NCBI GenBank assembly: GCA_038214535.1 | Contig: JBBQRS010000061.1 | Coordinates: 1 to 29,462, forward strand | Direction of reading: 5' to 3' | Source of the DNA: JBBQRS01 sp038214535 | Lineage (GTDB): Bacteria; Chloroflexota; Anaerolineae; CG2-30-64-16 | DNA: 29,462 nucleotides | Part shown: one piece after another, positions 24,838 through 29,462 of the stretch | Numbering within the stretch: the first letter of the stretch is position 1 | How the letters are laid out: every line of letters starts with the position of its first letter | Notes under the pieces: generated by a model | Databases searched by the model: none | What the model saw: only the letters and a program-made list of their open reading frames with translations | Told to the model about the DNA's origin: nothing | Position numbers and translations under genes: made by a program

Positions 24838-25066
24838 GAATCTATCTGAGAGTCTGCTTACCACGGAACACACGGAACACACGGAAAAAACACGATGAAT
24901 CTACCTGAAAACTGCACGTCGCACTCCTTCGCAGCCTGACCGGCCACTTTGTAGTGACGGCTTCAGCCGTCGTACTGCCCCCCAACGGCTGAAGCCGTCA
25001 TTACGAAGAGAAAGACCTGCTGTCCTTCCTCTTTTTTCCGTGTGTTCTGTGTGTTCCGTGGTTCAT
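24838..25066. repeat. CACGGAA palindrome interrupted by a CTTTGTAGTGACGGC element
   Basis: The arms CCACGGAACACACGGAAC (from 24861) and GTGTTCTGTGTGTTCCGTGG (to about 25061) belong to one palindrome. They are separated by a complete second-family element (24947-25008) with its GAATCTACC boundary at 24898. By comparison with 1298-1404 this looks like one element inserted into another. The region lies between regulator and tusA. Confidence 0.75.
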
Positions 25067-25076
25067 CCTGCGCGCC

Positions 25077-25874
25077 TCACCGCACCTCGCGCGCCGTGTC
25101 GGTGAGTTGGGCGATTTGCGCCAACGTCTTGTGCATCTGATGGCTCTGATAACCGATGCTGGAAATCGCGTTGGCGATGGCGGCCAACAGGTTGGTGATC
25201 TGCACGGCCCGGTCGTGATCTACCTGCTCGATGGAGTCCATCGCGGCGGCCAGCGCGTCGCCGTCCACGCGCAGGGCCGCGCCGGTTTCCTGCGCTTTCG
25301 CCCGGAACGCTGCCGAGTCGGGCGGCTCGGTGAAGAACTGGCCCGCCGTGACCATGCCCAGCTTCCGCCCGTTGACGATCACCGGGGCGCTGGCATACTG
25401 GACGCCCGCGTGGCAGGTGTGGACGGTCGCGCCCTCCTGGTCGGCTTGCGCGATTGCCCGCCACGATGCCCGGCAGGCATCCCAGCCCTCAGGGTGTGTG
25501 TGTACCAGTTGGCAGAAACGACTGCACCGGCTGCACGGGGCCAACGGCCGGCCATCCAGGTCGGTGATGAACGATGAGACACCCAACAACTCGGCGAACT
25601 GGTTTTGAATCGCTTGCAGCGTCGCCACAGGCACGAGATCGGTCAACGAAAGGTCGGCGGTTTCGGCGGGGGCGGCGTGCGGTTGTATGGGTCCGGCGAG
25701 CGTCTCACCGTGGCGCACCTGGAGCCAGTCGCCCAGGGCGCGTTCAGAGAAGCGCCATTGCCCGCCCAGCCGTAGCGCGGGCAACTCGCCATCTTTCACC
25801 ATCTTATAGATGGTCACGCGGTCTAATTGCAGGAGATTCACCACTTCACGGGTGGTGAGGAGTTTTTCGGGCAT
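25077..25874 (-). CDS. Transcriptional regulator: excisionase-type HTH plus PocR sensory domain
   Basis: The product is about 265 residues from the ATG at 25874. Residues about 4-55 are a MerR/excisionase-type helix-turn-helix (LTTREVVNLLQLDRVTIYKM...WRFSERALGDWL). Residues about 85-235 are a PocR ligand-binding domain (LQAIQNQFAELLGVSSFITD; PVIVNGRKLGMVTAGQFF). Cysteines at about 114, 117, 121, 134 and 154 (APCSRCSRFC, DACRAS, HTCHAG) could hold a metal or Fe-S cluster. A TTGACA/TAAGAT promoter precedes it. It is read in the same direction as the hydrogenase genes and is the natural candidate for their control, possibly by redox or a sulfur signal. Confidence 0.88.
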   Translation of the reverse strand: MPEKLLTTREVVNLLQLDRVTIYKMVKDGELPALRLGGQWRFSERALGDWLQVRHGETLAGPIQPHAAPAETADLSLTDLVPVATLQAIQNQFAELLGVSSFITDLDGRPLAPCSRCSRFCQLVHTHPEGWDACRASWRAIAQADQEGATVHTCHAGVQYASAPVIVNGRKLGMVTAGQFFTEPPDSAAFRAKAQETGAALRVDGDALAAAMDSIEQVDHDRAVQITNLLAAIANAISSIGYQSHQMHKTLAQIAQLTDTAREVR

Positions 25875-25904
25875 CCTTGCCTTCAAGGTGGTTGTGATAT
25901 TTGT

Positions 25905-25933
25905 ATCTTACACCCGCCGCGTCGCGCTGTCAA
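25905..25933 (-). promoter_or_regulatory. Sigma-70-type promoter for the PocR regulator
   Basis: On the - strand TTGACA (25933-25928) and TAAGAT (25910-25905) are separated by 17 nt, about 30 nt before the ATG. Confidence 0.75.
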
Positions 25934-25964
25934 CTCTAGTTTTTATAAGTTTTGACTGTTTTTA

Positions 25965-26225
25965 GCAGGGAGGGAGTAGAGAAGGAGACAAGGAAATAAG
26001 GAGATAAGGAGACAGGGGAACGAGTAGGGGCAAGGCGTTCCCGAGCGGTTAGACCCGACAGGTTTCTGAAAACCTGTCAGATCTTGCGCGTACGCCGCGT
26101 CGCGCTCCCTGGTGCGCATCTGACGCCATCTCGTGGCGTGCGCACTCCGCGGCAAGGCCGTTTTTTCCTCTCGCTTTCCCGCTCTCCTCCTTGTCTCCTT
26201 GTCTACCTGTCTCTTTGTCTACTTC
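25965..26225. repeat. Repeat-rich gene-free stretch between divergent genes
   Basis: AAGGAGACAAGG units (about 25982-26016) face CCTTGTCTCCTTGTCTACC (about 26189-26210). Between them lies GACAGGTTTCTGAAAACCTGTC (26057-26078), a common dispersed stem-loop, and GTGCGCATCTG...GTGCGCACTCCGCGG (about 26110-26152). I see no gene in it. Confidence 0.65.
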
Positions 26226-26238
26226 CCTACATTCACTA

Positions 26239-26267
26239 TTGACAAATTACACATATAGATATATACT
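26239..26267 (+). promoter_or_regulatory. Strong promoter and possible PadR operator
   Basis: TTGACA (26239-26244) and TATACT (26262-26267) have a 17-nt spacer. The spacer and downstream bases CACATATAGATATATACTCC...TATAGTG are AT-rich and partly dyad-symmetric, typical of self-repression by PadR proteins. Confidence 0.75.
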
Positions 26268-26304
26268 CCATATAGTGATTCGTGAAGTAGCGGAGGTGTG
26301 TATC

Positions 26305-26703
26305 ATGCCGAGAGGACGATGGGGACGAGGGGGCGGACCGGGCAGGGACGGCGGCGCATGTCCGCGGCGGATCGCGCGCTTCCTTGAGCCGTGCCTGCTG
26401 CTCTTGCTGCGCGAGGATGCGTCGCACGGCTACAACCTGCTGGATGCGTTGACCCGGTTTGGCTTCGCGCCCGGCACGGTGGACGCGGGCACGGTCTACC
26501 GCCTGCTGCGCGAGATGGAGGAGGCGGGCTGGGTCAGTTCCGAGTGGGATACGGCCGGCTCCGGGCCGCCGCGCCGCGTCTACACCGTCACGCCCGCGGG
26601 CGAGGCGTACCTGGGTGCGTGGATCAACGACCTGCGTTGTACGCGCGACGAGATTGACCAGTTCATCGAGACCTACACCCGTCAGGGCGCACGCGTCGCG
26701 TAA
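26305..26703 (+). CDS. PadR family transcriptional regulator
   Basis: The product is 132 residues, starting at the ATG at 26305 with GGAGG 8 nt upstream; upstream in-frame sequence is repeat-derived. The N-terminus is Gly/Arg rich (MPRGRWGRGGGPGRDGG). The winged helix follows: FLEPCLLLLLREDASHGYNL, TVDAGTVYRLLREMEEAG and RRVYTVTPAGEAYL. This glycine-rich type of PadR is often found beside DUF5320/NifX-like genes, as here. It probably represses its own promoter and the downstream + strand genes. Confidence 0.92.
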   Translation: MPRGRWGRGGGPGRDGGACPRRIARFLEPCLLLLLREDASHGYNLLDALTRFGFAPGTVDAGTVYRLLREMEEAGWVSSEWDTAGSGPPRRVYTVTPAGEAYLGAWINDLRCTRDEIDQFIETYTRQGARVA

Positions 26704-26709
26704 GTTGGC

Positions 26710-26776
26710 CCTCACCCCAACCCTCCCCGGATTACCGGGGACAGTGTCTCCCAAAGGGCGAGGGAGCCAGAGCGGC
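26710..26776. repeat. CCCTCACCCCAACCCTCCCC dispersed repeat
   Basis: The stem CCCCGGATTACCGGGG and the flanking CCCTCACCCC/GGGCGAGGGAG match, in inverted or variant form, the unit at 15791-15894. It lies 7 nt after the padR stop. Confidence 0.7.
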
Positions 26777-26802
26777 CATCAACCATCTCACGGAGGATTT
26801 TC

Positions 26803-27174
26803 ATGCGTATAGCTTTTTCTGCAGAGACGAACGCCGGGCTGGACGCGCCCGTCGCCGAGCATTTCGGGCGCTGCCCGTTCTTCGCCCTGATTGACCTGGA
26901 CGAGGACAAAGTGACGGCGGTGCAGGTGGTCGCGAACCCCTTCTTCCCACGGCACGAGCCGGGGCAGGTGCCGGAGTTCGTCCACAACCAGGGCGCGAAC
27001 GCCATCGTGACGGGCGGGATGGGCGGCCGCGCGGCGCAGTTCTTCGAGGGTTACAAGATTCACCCGGTGACGGGCGCGACCGGCACAGTGCAGCAGGCGC
27101 TGGACCGCTTCCAGCGCGGCGAGTTGAACGGCTGGTCGCCCTGCGACGAGAGCGTGGCGCACGGCCACGGGTAA
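26803..27174 (+). CDS. NifX/NifB-C-terminal-like (dinitrogenase Fe-Mo cofactor biosynthesis domain) protein
   Basis: The product is 123 residues; GGAGG is 6 nt before the ATG. It begins MRIAFSAETNAGLDAPVAEH and contains FGRCPFFALIDLD, FVHNQGANAIVTGGMGGRAAQFF and VTGATGTVQQALDRF, the standard RNaseH-like fold of this family. These proteins bind Fe-S or Fe-Mo-S clusters. No nitrogenase genes are near, so it belongs to the nitrogenase-independent group that travels with MinD-ferredoxin ATPases. Confidence 0.93.
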   Translation: MRIAFSAETNAGLDAPVAEHFGRCPFFALIDLDEDKVTAVQVVANPFFPRHEPGQVPEFVHNQGANAIVTGGMGGRAAQFFEGYKIHPVTGATGTVQQALDRFQRGELNGWSPCDESVAHGHG

Positions 27175-27240
27175 ACAGGTGTCACGGTACCGTGAGCGGA
27201 GCGAAGCATCTCCGCCTTGCAAGCAAAAAGGAGCAAGATC

Positions 27241-27537
27241 ATGCCACGGGGTAATGGAATGGGGCCGCGAGGCCAGGGGCCGATGACCGGTCGTGGATTG
27301 GGCCGCTGTGTTGATCCGGGGATGGCGTCCGGGGTGGGGATGGGCGGCGGCGGCTATGGCCGTGGTCATCGCAATATGTACTTCGCCACGGGGCAACCCG
27401 GTTGGGCGCGCGCGGGGGCCGTCCCGCAGCCGCCGGCGACCGTAAGCGCCGAGCAGGAACTGGCGAACCTGAAGGCGCAGGCCGAATGGCTCACCGGTCA
27501 GCTCGACGCCATCCGCCGGCGCATCGAGAATGCCTGA
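27241..27537 (+). CDS. DUF5320 family small protein
   Basis: The product is 98 residues from the ATG at 27241 (AGGAGC 5 nt or so upstream). The N-terminus MPRGNGMGPRGQGPMTGRGL with a following GRCVDPG is typical of DUF5320. The C-terminus (AEQELANLKAQAEWLTGQLD) is a coiled coil ending RRRIEN-like. Such proteins accompany NifX-like and MinD-ferredoxin genes; function is unknown. The TGA stop is within a repeat copy (GCCTGACCGGCCACTT occurs also at 24935). Confidence 0.85.
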   Translation: MPRGNGMGPRGQGPMTGRGLGRCVDPGMASGVGMGGGGYGRGHRNMYFATGQPGWARAGAVPQPPATVSAEQELANLKAQAEWLTGQLDAIRRRIENA

Positions 27538-27600
27538 CCGGCCACTTCGTAGTGACGGCTTCAGCCGTTGTATCGTCCCCCACCGGCTGAAGTCTCGATT
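27535..27600. repeat. CTTCGTAGTGACGGC-family stem-loop, degraded at right
   Basis: TGACCGGCCACTTCGTAGTG matches the copy at 24938, and the right arm is changed (CCGGCTGAAGTCTCGATT). It includes the DUF5320 stop codon. Confidence 0.75.
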
Positions 27601-27655
27601 CCAGCGCCTGGAATGGTTGTAACGTAGGGGAACGTGTGGAAATTGGAGGTGCAGT

Positions 27656-27853
27656 ATGCTTTCCCGTTTATTCCGCGGAGGTCGCGGACAGGCTGAAGGT
27701 GGTCGTGGACGTGGGGGTGGGACCAGACCCGGCTCCGGCCCCGGTGGTAACTGCGTCTGCCCGAAGTGCGGAAACAAGGTCGCCCACGTCGCCGGGCAGC
27801 GATGCACCGACATCGCCTGCCCGAAGTGCGGCACGAAGATGATCAAAGAATAA
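27656..27853 (+). CDS. Small zinc-ribbon protein
   Basis: The product is 65 residues; TTGGAGG lies 6 nt or so before the ATG. The first 30 residues are Gly/Arg rich (RGGRGQAEGGRGRGGG). Two knuckles follow, VCPKCGNKV and ACPKCGTKM, with an additional Cys in GQRCTD between them. This is a rubredoxin/zinc-ribbon-like metal site. Small proteins of this type recur in DUF5320/NifX gene sets. Its stop TAA overlaps the TAAGAATCTATCC end of the next repeat. Confidence 0.8.
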   Translation: MLSRLFRGGRGQAEGGRGRGGGTRPGSGPGGNCVCPKCGNKVAHVAGQRCTDIACPKCGTKMIKE

Positions 27854-27940
27854 GAATCTATCCAAAAAGCTTCGTGGTTTAGCCCCTTGTGGGCGTTCGC
27901 AACGGGCACAAGGCCCTAAACTACGAAGCGTGGATAAACT
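27851..27940. repeat. GTGGTTTAGCCCCTTGTG-family element with AGAATCTATCC end
   Basis: AGAATCTATCC...TTCGTGGTTTAGCCCCTTGTG is the left arm and CACAAGGCCCTAAACTACGA with GTGGATAAACT the right arm. It is the sister of 24447-24558. Confidence 0.8.
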
Positions 27941-27967
27941 CCAACGCTCAAGAAACAGAGGTTATAT

Positions 27968-28342
27968 ATGAAAATTGCCATTACCGCCGCCGCGCCCCAA
28001 CTCGCCGCCGCGGTTGACCCGCGCTTCGGGCGCGGCGCTTACTTCGTCATCGTGGAAGATACCAATCCGCCCACGTGGCAGGCGCATGAGAACGCGGCCG
28101 TGAACGCGGCCGGCGGGGCCGGTTCGCAGGCCGCGCAAGTCGTCGCGCAGCAGGGCGCGGAGGCCGTCATCAGCGGCGACTTCGGGCCGAATGCCTACCT
28201 CGCGCTGGCCGCCGCCGAGATCAAGATGTATCTGCTCGGCGACAGCAAGACGGTCGCCGAGGCCCTCGCCAACTTCAAGGCCGGATCGCTGACGCAGGTT
28301 CACGCCCCCACCGGCGAAGGGCATCATGGCGGACGCGCATAG
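27968..28342 (+). CDS. NifX/NifB-C-terminal-like protein (second copy)
   Basis: The product is 124 residues; AGAGG lies about 6 nt before the ATG. It has MKIAITAAAPQLAAAVDPRF, FGRGAYFVIVED and VAQQGAEAVISGDFGPNAYLAL, then DSKTVAEALANFKAGSL. It is divergent from the first copy at 26803 (no Cys in the FGR motif). In this family tandem divergent copies usually act with a MinD-type ATPase, which follows here. Confidence 0.92.
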   Translation: MKIAITAAAPQLAAAVDPRFGRGAYFVIVEDTNPPTWQAHENAAVNAAGGAGSQAAQVVAQQGAEAVISGDFGPNAYLALAAAEIKMYLLGDSKTVAEALANFKAGSLTQVHAPTGEGHHGGRA

Positions 28343-28346
28343 GGGC

Positions 28347-28480
28347 GGCTGCGCACGGGAGTGCGCACTACGAGCGGGCGCGTTATGCCTGGGAGGTTTG
28401 TAGTGCGCAGTTCTCTGCGCACGGGAGTGCACACTACGGGCGGGCTGCGCACTGACGAGCGCACTACGAGCGGCGCGGCG
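28347..28480. repeat. TGCGCACGGGAGTGCRCACTACG tandem/inverted repeats
   Basis: TGCGCACGGGAGTGCGCACTACGAGCGGGC (28349 onward) recurs at about 28417, and a third partial unit (GCGCACTACGAGCGG) ends near 28475. The repeat runs into the 5' end of the MinD-like gene. Confidence 0.7.
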
Positions 28481-29377
28481 AACGGCGGCGCGCCCCTGCG
28501 GATTGTGGTGGCGAGCGGCAAGGGCGGCACGGGCAAAACCACCGTGGCGACCAGCCTGGCGTTGAGCCTGGCCGCCCATGCCGCGCGCCCACCGCACTTC
28601 CTGGATTGCGACGTGGAAGCGCCGAACGCGCACCTGTCGCTTTTCGGGGCCGCGGCCGTCGGGCAGCCGGTGGCGTGGGCGCAGCGCGAGGACGTGCCTA
28701 TCCTGATCCCGCAGGTGGACGCGGCGAAGTGTACGGCGTGCGGCAAGTGCGCCGAGGTGTGCGAGTATCACGCCATCGTCGTGCTGGGGAAGAAGACGTT
28801 GGTCTTCCCCCAGTTGTGCCACGGCTGCGGCAGTTGCACCCTGGTTTGCCCCGAGGGCGCGATCAGCGAGACGCCGCGCGCGATCGGCGTGCTGGAAGCG
28901 AGCATGACGGGCGACGGCATCCCATTTGCGCGCGGCCTGCTGAACGTGGGCGAGCCGATGGCGACGCCGGTGATCCGCCAACTCAAGAAGTGGGCCATGC
29001 CCGCGGAGGGCGTGACCATCCTCGACGCGCCGCCCGGCACCTCATGCCCCGTCGTCGAGGCGGCGCGCGGGGCCGACTATCTGCTGCTGGTCACCGAGCC
29101 GACGCCGTTCGGGCTGCACGACCTGCGGCTGGCGGCGGCGGTCGCCGCGGAGCTGGGCATCCCGGCGGGCGTGATCATCAACCGCGACGGCATCGGCGAC
29201 GCGGGCGTCGAGCAGTTCTGCGCCAATGTGGGGCTGCCCGTGCTCATGCGGATTCCCTTCGAGCGCGCCATCGCCGAGGGGATCGCGCGGGGCCGCACGC
29301 TGATTGACATCCACCCGGAATACGCGTCGCAACTGCGGGAGATGGTCGCGCAGATCGCCGCGTCCGTCCAGGAGTAA
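28403..29377 (+). CDS. MinD-type P-loop ATPase with two inserted [4Fe-4S] motifs (COG1149-like)
   Basis: The product is about 324 residues if read from the GTG at 28403 (GGGAGG 6 nt upstream); an in-frame ATG at 28361 is also open. Conserved sequence starts at LRIVVASGKGGTGKTT, with the deviant Walker A at about 38-47. Two ferredoxin motifs are inserted: Cys110/113/116/120 (CTACGKCAEVC) and Cys139/142/145/149 (CHGCGSCTLVC). VTILDAPPGTSCPVVEA and VTEPTPFGLHDL are typical MinD/NBP35-like. The family is thought to insert or move metal clusters. It completes the PadR-NifX-DUF5320-ribbon-NifX set; a second such ATPase commonly follows and would lie beyond the window. The first 30 residues are repeat-derived and probably not conserved. 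Confidence 0.9.
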   Translation: MRSSLRTGVHTTGGLRTDERTTSGAANGGAPLRIVVASGKGGTGKTTVATSLALSLAAHAARPPHFLDCDVEAPNAHLSLFGAAAVGQPVAWAQREDVPILIPQVDAAKCTACGKCAEVCEYHAIVVLGKKTLVFPQLCHGCGSCTLVCPEGAISETPRAIGVLEASMTGDGIPFARGLLNVGEPMATPVIRQLKKWAMPAEGVTILDAPPGTSCPVVEAARGADYLLLVTEPTPFGLHDLRLAAAVAAELGIPAGVIINRDGIGDAGVEQFCANVGLPVLMRIPFERAIAEGIARGRTLIDIHPEYASQLREMVAQIAASVQE

Positions 29378-29462
29378 CTACGGCGGAGTGCGCATACTCA
29401 GATGCGCGTCTTCCATAAGCCCCGCGCCGAGGAGGATGCGCACACCCCGAGGGGGGAGGGTG
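29378..29462. other. Intergenic end of window
   Basis: GGAGTGCGCATACTCAGATGCGC is another copy of the GTGCGCATC repeat. No gene starts before the edge. Confidence 0.5.

Noticed and set aside
26788..27909. A 373-codon - strand open frame across the NifX/DUF5320 region
   Set aside because: It spans repeats and is antisense to three well-recognised small genes with ribosome sites.
26803..28342. Nitrogenase cofactor genes
   Set aside because: No nifH, nifD, nifK, nifE or nifN is seen; the NifX-like proteins go with DUF5320 and MinD-ferredoxin genes.

Overview
The window is high-GC bacterial DNA with compact operons, interrupted by many dispersed palindromic intergenic repeats. The repeats, the PQQ/glycoside-hydrolase giants, the TIR-NB-ARC protein and the Isp-type hydrogenase together suggest a member of the Chloroflexota (Anaerolineae or Chloroflexia like). 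This is an inference from style; there is no rRNA or other marker gene here.

Region 1 (1-6.2 kb, - strand): the 5' part of an S8 (subtilisin) peptidase running off the left edge; a small stand-alone protein resembling its pro-region; a split or rearranged STAND protein (TIR-NB-ARC-winged helix, then a second frame with a duplicated winged helix plus an alpha-helical repeat part); and a small DUF4332-type helix-hairpin-helix protein. Region 2 (6.4-14.2 kb, - strand): an orphan HlyD-type lipoprotein adaptor with a near-consensus promoter and nested palindromic operators, a 1718-residue PQQ-propeller/glycoside-hydrolase-like protein, and a 255-residue protein ending in the same C-terminal module. 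Region 3 (14.6-15.8 kb, + strand): a small membrane protein and a MOSC-domain protein.

Region 4 (15.96-25.9 kb, - strand) is the most interesting part. Reading 5' to 3' it encodes a helix-turn-helix/PocR regulator, TusA, a DsrE2-like protein, a DsrE-like protein, a GcvH-like lipoyl-carrier protein, then a Tat-exported [NiFe]-hydrogenase small subunit, an Isp1/DsrM-like cytochrome b, an Isp2/HdrD/DsrK-like iron-sulfur protein, a SpoIIAA/STAS-like small protein, the hydrogenase large subunit, its maturation protease and a lipoate-protein ligase. The order small-Isp1-Isp2-large is that of Isp-type (group 1e) hydrogenases. The flanking sulfur-relay genes and the lipoyl carrier/ligase pair suggest a membrane system linking H2 to persulfide chemistry carried on a lipoyl protein, a possible functional substitute for DsrC.

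Region 5 (26.2-29.5 kb, + strand): a PadR regulator with a strong promoter, two NifX/NifB-C-terminal-like proteins, a DUF5320 protein, a tiny zinc-ribbon protein and a MinD-type ATPase with two inserted [4Fe-4S] motifs. This set resembles the orange-protein/COG1149-type metallocluster clusters.

Repeats: at least six palindromic repeat families fill the spaces between genes, and about ten genes have their stop codon inside, or exactly at the edge of, a repeat copy. No rRNA, tRNA, CRISPR array or transposase gene was seen.
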